DNA from: Copromyces sp. CBS 386.78
Taxonomy: Eukaryota > Ascomycota > Sordariomycetes > Sordariales > Sordariaceae
Direction: 5' to 3'
Length of the DNA stretch: 64,000 nucleotides
NCBI GenBank assembly: GCA_030685235.1
Contig: MU839205.1
Span: forward strand, 1 to 64,000
Shown here piece by piece: positions 11,829 to 23,833 of the stretch (position 1 is its first letter; each line of letters opens with the position of its first letter). The notes under the pieces are model-generated. The model searched no databases, had not been told where the DNA came from, and saw nothing but the letters and a program-made list of their open reading frames with translations. The position numbers and the translations under genes are program-made.

Positions 11829-13251
11829 GCTAAGGCACCCCTCTCCCAAATTTGTAAGGCTATTCAATACTGAAAATTGAGACTTAAGGAGAAGATTGCT
11901 AAAGCTATAGGCCTTCACCCTAGGACCCTCTAGCCGACGAACTCCCTAGAAGGAAGTTAAGTAATAATAATACCTTACGATTTACGGCTTATATTTAAAT
12001 TAGAGGCCGCTATTAAATCTATACTATATAGGATTATAGGTAGATAATGAATCCCTACTATTAATCTTATAAAGAGATTACTTATACCTTTCTTTATAAG
12101 GCCGATCGACGTTAATAATATTCTTATTAACGAAAACGATATCGTTGAATTTAATACCGCTAATTTTAACTTCGTAGTCAAAATAGAGAACCTAGAAATT
12201 ATTATTACAATTAGGGGAAAAATTGATAAAGTATTTAAGACGAATAGAAGTAGAAATTACCGCTAGTACCTAGAAATAGAATAATAGAGAAAATAAATTC
12301 TAGATTACGGATTAAATATATAAAGATATTTGTACTAGTAACGGCGTAAAATATAGAAAGTAGATTCTAGATTACTTTTTACGCGTTTTGAAAGGAGACG
12401 CTAAGGAAGTAATAGTTAACATTATAGAAGAACCCGTAAATTTATTTAGGATCTCCGAAGAGGACGCCAGAATATTTTACGAGAAGGTAGACCGGCCTAT
12501 AGCTACCAAATAGTAAATTAAGGCAAAAATGCTTTATTAGTATTATAAATATTAGAAGGTAGTAAACCTAGCGGATGCCCGCCAATTTCTTTAGTACCGC
12601 TTATACGATTATAAGATTAAAGTAATCCCCGGTATAGAATTGCCGTACTTAAGGTTTAGATTTTTCTTACTAATAGAGTTGGGCGTTATTAAGAAATAGT
12701 TAAATGATAACCTAAAGTAGAATTTTATTAGGCCCTCCTAATTACTAGTATCGTTATTAGTTATATTAGTAAAGAAGCTAGGCGGTAGTATCCGTATTTA
12801 TATAAATTATAGTAGTATTAATAACGCTACTTTAAAGATATAATACCCGTTACTACTTATTAAGGAGATATTAGATACTATCTGTAAGGTAAAGATCTTT
12901 ACTAAGTTCGATATTATTATAATATTTAACCGTATCTATATATATAAGGGTTACGAGTAACTTATAGCGTTTATAATACGATTCGGCCTTTACAAATTAT
13001 TAGTATGCTTATTCGGTTTATAGGGCGCGCCGGCAACTTTCTAATACTTTACAAACAATATTCTTTATAATATACTAGATAAGTTTGCGATTACTTATTT
13101 CGATAATATCCTAATTTATTCGGAAAACGAGGAGGAGTATATTAAGTATATTATTAACGTTCTAATTCGCTTAGAGAAGGCAGGCCTTCAAATTAACATC
13201 AACAAGTGCGAATTTTATATTATACGAATTAAATATCTAGGCTTTATTATT

Positions 13252-13677
13252 GAGAAACTCTACTCGTACGGCTATAAAACTCTATTCGGACGGTCGTCCA
13301 AATTTAAAACTAAGTATAACTTGGCCAAATATGGATGTAAAAAGACAATAATAGTATTAAACTACTCGGTAAATTTTATATTATTTTCTACAGTAGGTAT
13401 CCCATCCTACGGGCCCCACGCTTTGGAAATATTACTTATATTACATCTTTCAACTTCCTTAAATTTCTTCTATCTACTTTTTTAGACTTCTTTTTATTAG
13501 AAAGGATATAAACGACGTCAATATACGGTAGGAGGCTCAAAAAATACAGAAAGAATTACCAAATATTCCAAGCCTATATACGAGTCTCCACCTTTTATTT
13601 TACCTAATTATTTTGGATTTTAAACTTTTCGACGACCGTCCGAATAGAGTTTTATAGCCGTACGAGTAGAGTTTCTC
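13252..13677. mobile_element. 426-bp hAT-type MITE with perfect 47-bp TIRs
   Basis: The first 47 bases, starting GAGAAACTCTACTCGTACGG, are exactly the reverse complement of the last 47. The octamer TTATTATT flanks it at 13244-13251 and 13678-13685. Removing the element and one octamer restores a readable reverse transcriptase sequence, GFIITPGG, across the junction. The interior has no ORF of note. Perfect TIRs inside a RIP-scarred host mean it came in late or was too short for RIP to recognise. Confidence 0.93.
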
Positions 13678-16269
13678 TTATTATTACGCCGGGAGGTATT
13701 AAGATAGATATAGATAAAGTTAAGGTAGTAATAGTTTAGGAAGTACTAGAATCTAAGAAGGCCCTATAGTCCTTCTTAGGTTTTATTAACTTTTATTATT
13801 ATTTTATTAAGAATTTCTTTAATATAGTTAAACCCTTATACGAATTCACTAAGAAAATAGTAATAAAAGAATAATATTAGAATATTGAGTATTAGAAAAT
13901 ATTTAACGAATTTAAAATAGTTTTTACGTCGGTACTAGTATTGAAGATTTTTAATTAGAATAAACGAACCGTTGTAGAAATAAATACGTTTAATTAGGCG
14001 TTAAGGGGTATATTATTATAATAGGGTGACAATAGTATCTTCTACCCGGTAATATATTTCTCGGCTAAATATAATATTTAGGAATATAATTACGATATTT
14101 ATAATAAAGAACTACTGGCTATCGTTAAAGTATTCGAGGAATGGAGCCTTAAGTTGGAGGGAATATAGGAGTAAATCAAAATTATTACCGATTATAAGAA
14201 CCTTAAAACCTTCGCGTCGATAAAATAATTTACCCTTAAGTATATAAGGTAGTCCGAATTTCTTAGCTACTTCAACTTTTATATTACATACAAGTAAGGA
14301 GTAGCGAATATATAGCTAGATGCTTTGAGTAGAAAATTAAAAAATAGGCCGCCGTTTAGCGATAATAAAAGATTGATAATACGAAAAAAATTACTATTTA
14401 ATTTAAATCTTTTCGACCTAACGTTCTTTAAAGGAGACGACGAGCCTATAGACGTAGTATACTTATACTTAGGTAAAATAGAAGAAATCTACTATATAAA
14501 TTATAGTATAGATTTCTACGATTAAGACCTAGACTTCGACGACCTTAACCTCTATAAGTTCGATATTACGAAATCTATTAACGACCTTATTGATAATAGT
14601 TACGCTAAATCAAACTTAATGTAAAAAATAATATCCTGCCTATAGAAAGACGGTTAACGGAAATAGACTCCCGAAGTCGTAAAATACTTTAAAATCGTAT
14701 TTATAGAATATTTAATACGGATAGGCCGAATTTATTAGAGGAAGGATGTAGAAGAGCGTATTTTAATTGATCTAAATAATAAGGAAATTTAACTATAGTT
14801 AATATATAAAATGTATATTACTAAACTGGGCGGTTACCCGGGTAGGGAGAGGACTTACGAAACCTTTAACCAATTCTACTATTAGCCGGGAATATACTAG
14901 TCTATTAAAGAATTCTATAGAGCTTGCCTAGCCTACGCTAAAATAAAGTCTTTACGATACTCGCCGGCAGGATTCTTAAAACTTTTCCCCGTCCCGTTTA
15001 AAATATAATTATAAATTTCGGTCGATTATATTATATTTATAATACTTTATACTAGGAGGGGCAGAACTTATAAATATATTGTGGTAGTAGTTAATCGGTT
15101 TACGAAGATACGGTATTATATATTAATAGAAACTTTAGAAACCAACGAATTGGTTAAATAGTTTATCGAAAAAATTTATAGTATTTATAGTTTACTAGAT
15201 AGTATCGTCTTAAATAGAAGATCGTAATTTATTTTAGTATTTTAGAAAACCCTTTATAAACGATTGGGGGTTACGGTAAAACTATCTTCGGTTTTCTATT
15301 CTTAAATTAATAGCTAAATAAAAAGGATTAATGCGGAAATAGAGTAGTATTTGCGACTTTACATTAATTAAGCGCAAGACGATTAGGTAGATTAGCTACC
15401 TTTAGCTGAATTCGCTTATAATAATATAGTCTTTAAAATTACGGGAATTAGCCTATTTTACGCTAATTATAGCTTTTACTTATATATAAGTATAAAGCCG
15501 GCTAAACTATACCCCCTTAACTTCTTAAATATTTAGAAGAAGGAATTCTTTAAGGCTTTAAAAGTGGCTAATCATTTTTAAACTATTCTAAATAGCGTAG
15601 TAGCCCTATTTAAATAAATATAAGACCGATACGAAGTAAATGCTAATAAAAATTGTAATAACGTATTAAAGTACCGAATTAGGAACTAAATCCTATTTAA
15701 TATTAAAAACCTCGCTATAAGGAAGCTATAAGCTAAATTAGTACCTAAATTCGAAGGACCCTTCTAAGTATTCGAATATAATTTATATAGGGTAAAATTC
15801 AAACTCCCTAAAAATATGAAAGTTAATCTAATATTTTACATTTCGATAATTAAACTCTAGGATATAGCCGGACTATTAAGCTAGTACGAAATTAAATAAA
15901 ATATTTTAGCTAATAACGGCCGTACTATAAGTAGAACCGACGAATATAACGACAAATAGTAGGAATAGGACTTCGAGAAGATTATCAATTATAATAAAGT
16001 AAATAACGGCCGCTAAATATATTATATTAAGTAGAAAAGTATTAACGAACTTAATTAGTAATTAATTAAGGATTTAAAAGGATATAACAATATTATTTAG
16101 GAGTATTACAATACTAACCTAAATATTAGAGTATCCCTAATTTAAGTTAAAAGGAGAAAAGGTAGAAGAAGGCTAAGAAAGAAATTATTATTAACCGACG
16201 TTATTATTAATTTAAATTTATTAATTAATATTACTATTAATTTAGATCCCCTTTAATAACCTTTCCGAC

Positions 16270-16975
16270 GTAATATTAAAATAGTACAATAGCTTTAATA
16301 CTAGTAAAACAATTAAAAATAGTAAAAAAGGAATTTAGAATACAGTTTATTTTACGTATCCTAGCCGAATCGCCTTATAAATACCTAACTATAGTAGTTA
16401 AGTACTATTAATAATAATTGGGAGATAATACGTCTTATAGCGGTCCTATATTTCTTACCCTTAGTACCTTACCCCCTAACCAATAGTTAGAGCCTATAAT
16501 TAAAATTTTAGCTGCGGTTAGTAAGGATAAGGAATATAGTTACGAATTATAAAGAAAAGATAATTACAATAATTATAAACAAAATTCGAATAGAGGGTTT
16601 CTATAGTCTATAGTATTAATAAGATTGTAAGCGTCCTTATAAATTACTATACTACGAACATCCTTATAGTACCCCCCGTCGGGGGCTAATAATAGTAAAG
16701 TATAAATAAGGAACTTATAAAACTATTAAATATAATTTTAAGATTGTTTAGGATAATAATCGAGGCGGAAGGATATTTTTGAAAAAAGGGTACGTCTAGT
16801 AATATTTTAGCTAGCAGCCGCCCTTGAATAGGAGTTTTAGCGCTAAATAAATAGCCGTCTTGGCGAAACTTTTCAATTAGGCGTATCCGCGGGAGACCCA
16901 CTTTGGACAAAATAATATATTTAAATTAATTAAATAGTATTTTCATAGCCGGGAGCCTTTCTTAAGGGGAGGTAG
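16270..16975 (+). other. Gyp-B 3' non-coding segment with GC palindrome
   Basis: There is no readable protein between the chromodomain-like end and the 3' LTR. The segment includes CCCCCCGTCGGGGGC at about 16673-16686, a near-perfect GC palindrome in AT-rich sequence. The surrounding 60-70 bases recur in reverse orientation in Gyp-C (about 27330-27400). A 74-codon minus frame (16686-16910) looks like chance. The purine tract that primes plus-strand synthesis ends at 16975. Confidence 0.65.
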
Positions 16976-17218
16976 TATTATAAGGTAAAATTATATACCT
17001 TGTACCTTAGTGCTATTAGCTAATATACTATTATATATATAGTTATTGCTATAGTATTGGGCTAGCCGTACATTATTGAGGCTTACGTAAGACCTATTCT
17101 ATAGTAGGTTATACTCATGCCCTATATTATGCCCTGGCTGGCGCACACCTCTTCCTACTCTCTTTGTACAACAATACATATCGTACCACATACTTAACGG
17201 TGCCCTTGCCCCGTGATA
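16976..17218 (+). repeat. Gyp-B 3' LTR
   Basis: It starts TATTATAAGG (mutated TGTCAC...) and ends CCCCGTGATA. It keeps GTACAACAATAC at 17166-17177 unmutated. AAACC follows as the right target duplication. Confidence 0.92.
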
Positions 17219-17223
17219 AAACC

Positions 17224-18679
17224 TATTTCACGAATATAAAAATAAAACTATTATAGTACGCCCTATATAGGTTTTGAAAGTTATTATTAGTACTTTTCGC
17301 TCTATAGAAGGATATTTCTATTAATTACATTACGCTGTTAACATTTTATAAATACCATAGACAGGTATTCTAATACATCGCGGTAATTATTAATAAATTA
17401 ATAAAAATATAGTATTTTATCCCTATAGTAGGGTTAATTGCGGAAGAATTAATAGACCGCTTTATAGAGCGGATTTATAATATTTATAATTTACTTAATA
17501 CTATTATATTCGACCGGGGTTCTTAATTTATTTTACAATTTCAAAAAATATTATTAATAAGGTTAAAAATTAATTTTACGCCTTCTTCCGCTTTTTACAT
17601 AATTACAAACGGGTAAACGGAATATATTAACGTAAAAATAAAGAGATATTTACAAATTTTTATTAATTAGGTATAAAACAATTAAATCAATTAATTATTA
17701 ATAATAGAGTTTACTACTAATAATTTAGTTTTAAAAATAATAGGGGTTTTACCGTTTTTCGCCAATTATAAATTCTATCCCCTGATAAGGGTCGAGCCCG
17801 CTACGCCGTACCCCCTAAAAATATTAAAGATTTAATAAAATAAATATTTTAAAATTATTAAAATTATTAATTAATTTAAAATAGTTTTAAATTACGTAAC
17901 AATTAAAGTAAAGGAAGTATAGCGGTAGTACAAAAATAATATTAATAAAAGGAGATCGGACGCCCCGTAATATAAAATCGGGGATAACATCTTATTAAAT
18001 ACGGAGAATTTCGAAACCGGGAAATTATACGCTAAATTAACTCCGCTCCAAAAAGGGCTATTCGAAATTTTAAAAATCAATAACTATATAATTATATTTC
18101 AATTCCTAATTAATATAAAGTATAGTCCTACCTTCTACATTAATAAAGTAAAACTTTAAAAAGGATATACCGAAGGGGACGTAAAAATAAATTAATAGAA
18201 GATTATAAAGCGGACGGATAATAAGAAAAATTCTATTAAATAGGATTTTAATAGTATAGGCGGATATAAAAGGAACCTAAAGAATAAATAATAAAAATAC
18301 TATATCCTATAAGTACCGCCGTATATATTAAATTAATAAAAATAAGTTAACGTTACAATATGCCCGGAAGTAGTATAAAAATTCTATAAAGATTACTTAA
18401 ACGAGCCGGCGCCACTAAATTAAATCGTTATAGAAAAGCGGTATAAAATAGTAAAAGCGGACTAATAATTAGTAAAAGTAAATTAACTACTATTAACGGA
18501 AGTAGGAGTAAATTAATTAGTACTAGCGGGAAATACGGGGTATAGAGGATTGAGGAAGTCGCCGCGTAGATTAGTAACGGCTATAGAAGCTTTTATAAAG
18601 CAAACTAAATAATTAATAGGTATTTTAATCGTTTTATATATTATTAATTAACTATACGGCTTCATTTAGTCCGGGGTAG
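17224..18679 (+). pseudogene. Gyp-A pol, second part (integrase core and C-terminus)
   Basis: This resumes the Gyp-A integrase after Gyp-B. It aligns with about 41960-43371 of Gyp-D, including the core strand region near 17340-17700 and the GPF/chromodomain-like C-terminus at about 17950-18200. Stops and Asp-to-Asn type changes are frequent. The sequence from about 18400 to 18679 is a Lys/Glu-rich tail and short 3' segment that ends in CCGGGGTAG, the purine tract before the 3' LTR. The 62-codon minus frame at 17892-18080 is a shadow. Confidence 0.82.
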
Positions 18680-18987
18680 TATTATAAAGTTAACCTTATA
18701 ATAATTTAGAGTATACGGTTAATAATTATCGGAACTAAGGATTAAACTATAATTCCGAATATAGTATAAAACTATTACAACCTTCGTAGAAGGCTACAAT
18801 AGCCTTATTATCGCTATCGCTATATAAGTCGTACTAACTCTACAACACTTATAAAATTACTATAGAACTAATCTCCCAAATTGGCCTCTATAAAGACCAG
18901 TTTAGGATCACACCTTTAAACCTTTCTTCTTACTCCTTCGTACAATTACGTATATTCTTACCTACCTTGTGCCTTTGCACCGTAATA
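18680..18987 (+). repeat. Gyp-A 3' LTR
   Basis: It starts TATTATAAAG and ends CACCGTAATA. It matches the 5' LTR along all 308 bp with mostly C/T and G/A differences. It is followed by TTAAT (18988-18992). Confidence 0.9.
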
Positions 18988-18992
18988 TTAAT

Positions 18993-19151
18993 ATTATAAC
19001 GCTAAATTATTGAACCTTAATTACCGAATAAATTAATAATAGCGGAGGAATTAGTAATATTAATTTCTATTAGCGATTTAATAAGAATGAGAAAACCCGC
19101 TTTATTCTTACCGCTATTATTTACCGGACTATTTTTATTTTCTTCAATAAA
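18993..19151 (+). pseudogene. LINE-1: third segment, ending at the LINE-2 5' end
   Basis: This short AT-rich piece continues LINE-1 after Gyp-A and aligns with about 35130-35300 of LINE-3. It stops abruptly at the first base of LINE-2 (AAACGACGCC), so LINE-2 appears to have inserted into the LINE-1 tail. It has no coding capacity. Confidence 0.5.
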
Positions 19152-19244
19152 AAACGACGCCGAAACCGGAAACGCCGATTTCTAGTCAAGAAGTACTCTA
19201 AACCGAAAACCGACAACGGCAATCGATTCAGGAAGGTCATTTAA

Positions 19245-19635
19245 CCCCCTTACAATATCCTACGACGATTGTAGCGATAACATTGAGCCGTTGCTGCCGA
19301 TAACGATTGACGGAGGTGCGAGTGGGCTTGAAATAGCGTCCACAACCCCTTCGGAGGCATTTCAGGATGCAACGACCCCGACGCCGCACTTAATATAAAG
19401 ATTTTAGAGGAAATAGAGGAAAATAATAAAATTGTAAAGAAATTTATTACTATTATAAATAAAACTACGGACTACGCCGTTGTAAAGACTAATAACCGCC
19501 GTTAAGTTCGAATTTCTTTTGGGAAATTTACGAAAACTTTTATAAAGAAAAATAGGTTGTTAATACTTAAAGTAAATAAGGTTAACGAAATTTAGTTTAT
19601 TACTAAGAAGGATTTCGATAATTTAAAGAAATATA
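19245..19635 (+). pseudogene. LINE-2 ORF1, N-terminal part
   Basis: The best preserved piece translates as SYDDCSDNIEPLLPITIDGG and onward in the same frame as LINE-3 ORF1. In LINE-3 the frame opens with ATG; here the codon is ATA in ACAATATCC, a G-to-A change. After about 19390 stop codons become frequent. ORF1 of Tad1-like elements encodes an RNA-binding gag-like protein; no zinc knuckle is visible in this part. It is split by the pogo element at 19636. Confidence 0.6.
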
Positions 19636-22600
19636 CTTGGGGGTTTGGGAAAAGTGGGACCTTTTGTCACCCCCTCTTTCATTAAAGAGGGGGGAAAAAA
19701 TTTATGGGACAAACTTTTATTATAGGACAGACCCCATACTAAACCCCATAGTAAAATGACCATCCCCATAGTAAATTACCATATTACACATTAACACAAC
19801 GGCATCAGAAGCCTATAAAGGTTTATAATATTACTCAATTAGGTAGTAAATAAATAAAGGGGAGAATTACAGTCTTTATCCATCATTTTCTAGTGCTGGT
19901 ACAGGTTCTAGTGTAAGTTCTGGTGCAAGTTCTAGTACCTCCTTTTCTAGTACAAGTGTAGGTGCTAGTACCTCCTTTTCTAGTACTAGTGCCCCCTTTA
20001 TTAGTATAACCTCCTATATAACTACCTCTTACTTTACTAAGATACTCCTTATATATATAGCCTCCTTACGTGACTATATAAAAAGTTTTACAATACCCTC
20101 TATATACTTCATAACCCCCCAATATAGTATTAATTCTAGAGCCCGTAGTCTAAATAGAGTAGAAGCGAGGGTAGGAGCTGGTATAGATGTAGAAGGACCC
20201 CGTACTAGGGGTTTGGGTATTAAGGGTTCCCCTGCTGGGGGTTTGGGTATTGAAGGTAGGTTATTAATATTATTAATTAGCGGGAGTATTAGTAAATCCC
20301 CCTCCTCCCCCCCCTCCTCCCCCTCCTCCTCCTCTTCATTATCCTCCCTATCGTATACCGCTTTAAGGATAGCCTCATTATCGTCATCGTTATTGATGAG
20401 GGTGCTCTCGTCTTCGAATATAGTATTAACTATCTATGTATCAATAGCAGCGGCTACTTAAAAAGCTATTTTTAGCGGGGGTAGGCGAGGGGGGGAGGAG
20501 GGGATATTATTATCTAAAATAAATTCAACAGAGCTATTAAATAATAAATCGAGCAGATCCCCCTATACCTTCTTATACGACTCTAGCACTAGGATGCCCT
20601 ATATATCACGCACATACAACCCTCCACCCTCATCTAGTACATTAAGTAAATCCTCTTTATAAAGAAGGATATACCCATCCTTCGTCTACTCTTTCTTCTA
20701 ATTATCGAAGTAGACCTTCTATATAACCTTCCCCTTACCGCCAATAGGGTTGTTAACCTATTATTCGTGTAACTACTTCTAGGTCTTCCTATTCTCTAAC
20801 CTTACCGCCATCAATTACTTCCTTATATTAGTAGCCTGCTCTTTATGCGTTCTCTCTATAGTTCTCTAATTAAGGTCTACCTTCGACAGGGAGAGAGAGT
20901 GCCCCTTTCGTAGTACCTTGTATACCTGTCTCCTTATTTTACGGTCTAAGTTAGCAGCCTTCTCCCTATCTTACCGGTTATATTCCTAAATAGTATTATA
21001 TATTAGCGGTCCCTCATAGATGATAGAAACGGCGGAGTAATAACGTTAACGGGTTATCGAATTAAAAGTATAATAATATTTATCTTTAATATAGTTTACA
21101 ACCTTTACTATTTTAATAAAGCGGTCTTCGCGGGGGAGTATCGAGGGTAGTACGGGGTTAGATTCTTTCGGTTGCTTTACTTAGATTTAAAGTAAAACCC
21201 GCTTCCTATTTACTAGTAATATCCTAATATTAATAAAACCGTTAAAAATATTATACGCGGTTATACTACTATCGAGGATGCCCTTTAGCTCTCTAACGAA
21301 GGTTGTGCGGGTAAAATTATATTCGTTTCGCTAAACAAACTACCTCAAAACCTTCTAGTAGTAGGATTTGAACGACGAGAACACTCCAACGTTAAGCGGC
21401 TACATTATATATATTAAATAGGGAGGTAAGCCCATCATTACAATATTAAAGGCTTTAGTATACTCCTTAACGTCGATATTATAATAACTATTAAACCCAT
21501 CGATAATAAAGATACAATATACTAATTTATAGAGCTTCCTTAATCTAATACCTTTAGCCAAATTAAGGATTTTCTAACCAAACGCGTCGATACCATATTA
21601 GTTACAGCCAAACCACTTAGCAAACGTAAACCCCTCCTCGCCCAACTCGTAGCTATCCTCTTCCCTTAACTTTATAAAAGTAAGTAACGAATAGAAGGAG
21701 TAGTAATTAAAGTACTTTAGCCAATCTAAAGTAAGTTCAACGTTTAAGAATCCTATTAGTAATTTTGCAAATCTAATGCTATTATTTAAATTATTATCTA
21801 GAAAATCTTCTATCGGGTCGGTTTTAAAGATTATATACGCTAATACTACGTACCCCGCCGCGCTTACTCCTACTATAAGGATAACCGACTCTCGGTTAGA
21901 AATATCATTAATTTTAGGCTAACAGGAAGAAAAGTAAGCATTTCTCCCTATACAAATCTACTAGCAAAACAGTATTTAACTTACCTTTTACTTAACTAAC
22001 TCCCTCAATACAACTACTCTCACCCGCCTACCCGCTACGCAACCGAATTATACCCCTATCTCGTCGCAATTCTAAATATCACCCTTTTCTACATTATATT
22101 TCTTAATAACAGCCTTATAGTCGTCGAACCATTCGTTAATAGAATCCCTATTCAACTCCTAAAATCTCCTCTTAATATCGACTACATAGTAAATCGTCGT
22201 CTTTAATTCTAAGTAATCTTAGAAGAAATTAGCTAACTATATTGCATTATAGGTTTCTAAAACTCCCTACAATAAATATAGTCGATTTGCCGCTGCAATC
22301 ACTATCTAGTATAACGCTAGGAACCGTCTACAGAAATAAAATATCACGTACAATACAATAGTATCCTCCTCGGCGTTCGTTAATATACGGGGTCGCCCAA
22401 CCGACTACGACGATACAACGGATTTATCGAATTCGCACAACGATTTTACATAGCGAGAAATAGATATACGGGACTCCCTAGTAATCTCAAAGATATCTCT
22501 AATCGTTAGCGGTTTCGAGGATCCAGATCTATCGCGAAGCGACCCAAATCGCTCACGAGCGGCGAGATACATGCGGGCACCGCGATACCCAGCTGGCACC

Positions 22601-22923
22601 TCTCCCAACTCCTCGAAATGCTTATCGAAATTCACGGGCACTGCAAGGTAAATTAACGACTCCTCTATTAATCCATCGATATATAGATTACTTACTTTTT
22701 ATAACTTCATAGGGCGGAAATCACGAAATAGCGATGTATTGTATTGCGACACGGTATCCGAAAACGCGATGTCAAAAATCACTTTTACGCTGCGTTAACA
22801 CGACTTTCTGCATGGTACCAGGCGGGCCTTGTCCCATAATAAAAGTTTGTCCCATAAAATTTTTCCCCCCTCTTTAATGAAAGAGGGGGTGACAAAAGGT
22901 CCCACTTTTCCCAAACCCCCAAG
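19636..22923 (-). mobile_element. Pogo/Fot1-like DNA transposon, 3288 bp, TA target duplication
   Basis: Terminal inverted repeats of 94 bp start CTTGGGGGTTTGGGAAAAGT and differ at only two positions between ends (19636-19729 and 22830-22923). Each TIR holds an inner palindrome, CCCCTCTTT...AAAGAGGGG. TA lies at 19634-19635 and 22924-22925; removing the element and one TA gives the sequence expected from LINE-3. The only gene is on the minus strand and fills nearly the whole interior. TA target choice and the transposase type place it in the pogo/Fot1 branch of Tc1/mariner. The TIRs are almost untouched by RIP while the gene has clear RIP damage. Confidence 0.93.
19876..22641 (-). pseudogene. 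Pogo/Fot1-like DDE transposase, inactivated by in-frame stops
   Basis: From ATG at 22641 one frame of 922 codons continues to TAA at 19876-19878 with stops only where Gln or Trp codons are plausible. The open N-terminus of 78 codons includes a helix-turn-helix-like stretch (IRDIFEITRESRISISRYV). A second DNA-binding part begins GRPRILTNAEED, typical of the family. The DDE domain shows a first Asp in NCDEIG at about 22065 and a second in IIDGFNS at about 21500. At the third position PLNVGVF has Asn where PLDVGVF is expected, at about 21395. The C-terminus is unusually long: a basic REKAANLDRKIRR coiled stretch, then a Glu/Asp-rich run (about 20280-20340) and Glu/Pro/Leu repeats ending ALENDG. 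The loss of the third Asp alone would stop transposition. Confidence 0.88.
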
Positions 22924-22925
22924 TA

Positions 22926-23605
22926 TTTCGAAGAAATTGAAGAAAGATGCTTAAAAGGCGCCGAAAAAATAGGCAAATATTATTTAGAAATCGTTAAATA
23001 AAATTAGAATTACCTTCTAATATTTACTTACTATTATTCTTAAAAAGTTTATTCCTTTTCATTGCGAATACTAATTTATAATTAAAGGGGTTATAATTAC
23101 CGCCGATTCGTTTCGTATTTAAACGATACTATAAAATAGGTTATTAAAACCGCTTTAAAGGAGAATTTGTATAAAATAATTTGCGTAATTACTAAAATAA
23201 TAATAAGTGGAGATTACGTAATTATCTTCTACGAACCGATTAGGGATTAATATTAAAAATATTAAATTTAAATTAAAAAGGTCTTCCGATAAAAGGTAAT
23301 TATATCCTTAAATATTGTAGCCGTTTTAATTAAAGGAGTCCTATAGGTTAATTTCGATAATCGATAACTTGAATCGATTATGAAGTAAATAAGGGAGAAG
23401 AATAAAGAAGTAGAAATTATTAAGGTTAAACTTTAGAAGAGACGCGAAGGGGAGGAGAGAAAAATATTTTTAATAGAGATTACGACTGTAAAAGTTGTAA
23501 TTTTCCTTTAAGAAAATTTTTTCCTCTAAAACTACGGAATATATATATATATATAAATTATTCTAAATTATAGCCTTTATTTAATAATACTTTAAATATT
23601 AGTAC
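22926..23605 (+). pseudogene. LINE-2 ORF1, middle part
   Basis: This continues LINE-2 after the pogo element and aligns with about 30240-30915 of LINE-3. It has many in-frame stops and no readable domain. The (AT)n stretch near 23545 arises within it. It ends at TTTAA, the left target duplication of the small LTR element. Confidence 0.6.
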
Positions 23606-23610
23606 TTTAA

Positions 23611-23833
23611 TGTAACGGGTCTGCGAGAGTAAGGCACAGCGAGCAGTCGTATGATGGTTGAAATGCTATATTTGACAAAGAAGGAAAGGAAGAGACTGTA
23701 CTAGAAGGGTGCAGTCGGAAAGGGTTTTGTGCACTGTGGCGCCAAGGCCGGGGCATCCGAACCAGAGCCCTCGCAGGCGGTCTATGACCTAGCATTAGCC
23801 AGGTTACAACCCCTCGGCGCTAGCCCTATGACA
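23611..23833 (-). repeat. Small LTR element, 3' LTR (unmutated copy)
   Basis: GC content is normal and there is no sign of RIP, for instance GGCACAGCGAGCAG where the other LTR has AGTATAGTAAGTAG. The 62-codon minus frame at 23607-23795 lies wholly in the LTR and is not a gene. Confidence 0.92.

Larger units (their letters stand above)
9060..16260 (+). pseudogene. Gyp-B gag-pol polyprotein, RIP-inactivated
   Basis: Gag spans about 9100-11050 and ends in a zinc knuckle at 10730-10773, where the CX2CX4HX4C residues are all Tyr. Protease follows, its Asp-Ser-Gly intact at 11208-11216. A repeat-rich linker lies at 11608-11828. Reverse transcriptase covers about 12500-13800, interrupted by a MITE right after the YLGFII stretch; its catalytic box is YFDN at 13096-13107, so one Asp is lost. 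RNase H runs about 13870-14330. Integrase spans about 14800-15560; its conserved block ending in NAEIEQYLR is readable at about 15330 and the catalytic Glu is kept. A chromodomain-like C-terminus follows at about 15680-15900. I saw no clear frameshift apart from the MITE: damage is in-frame stops and substitutions. Confidence 0.88.
8749..17218 (+). mobile_element. Gyp-B: Ty3/gypsy LTR retrotransposon nested in Gyp-A
   Basis: The 243-bp LTRs are at 8749-8991 and 16976-17218. The 5-bp duplication AAACC is at 8744-8748 and 17219-17223. The element is 8470 bp including a 426-bp MITE. The 5' LTR keeps TGTCAC at its start and the 3' LTR ends GTGATA; differences between the LTRs are mostly C/T and G/A. 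The purine tract AGGGGAGGTAG lies directly before the 3' LTR. It holds plus-strand gag-pol remains, an unusual in-frame minisatellite, and a non-coding 3' segment of about 700 bp. It inserted into the integrase region of Gyp-A. Confidence 0.95.
1992..18987 (+). mobile_element. Gyp-A: Ty3/gypsy LTR retrotransposon with nested insertions
   Basis: This element has matching 308-bp LTRs at 1992-2299 and 18680-18987 and is flanked by TTAAT at 1987-1991 and 18988-18992. Its own sequence is about 7.2 kb after removing the hAT-like element (2502-3830) and Gyp-B with its duplicated target (8749-17223). The order gag, protease, reverse transcriptase, RNase H, integrase on the plus strand is that of Ty3/gypsy elements. 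Family resemblance to Gyp-D is close across pol. The element is dead: stop codons replace Gln throughout and catalytic Asp residues have become Asn, all in the RIP direction. It is inserted in LINE-1. Confidence 0.92.

Noticed and set aside
11562..11918. Paired frames of 118 (minus) and 79 (plus) codons
   Set aside because: They are created by the minisatellite in Gyp-B. The true polyprotein frame is plus and contains TAG/TAA from RIP.
20213..20461. 82-codon plus-strand frame with Ser/Pro-rich product
   Set aside because: It is the antisense of the acidic tail of the pogo transposase; the Ser runs are the complement of Glu codons.
22785..22976. 63-codon minus frame at the pogo element end
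   Set aside because: It reads out of the TIR into LINE-2 and is a chance frame in the hairpin region.
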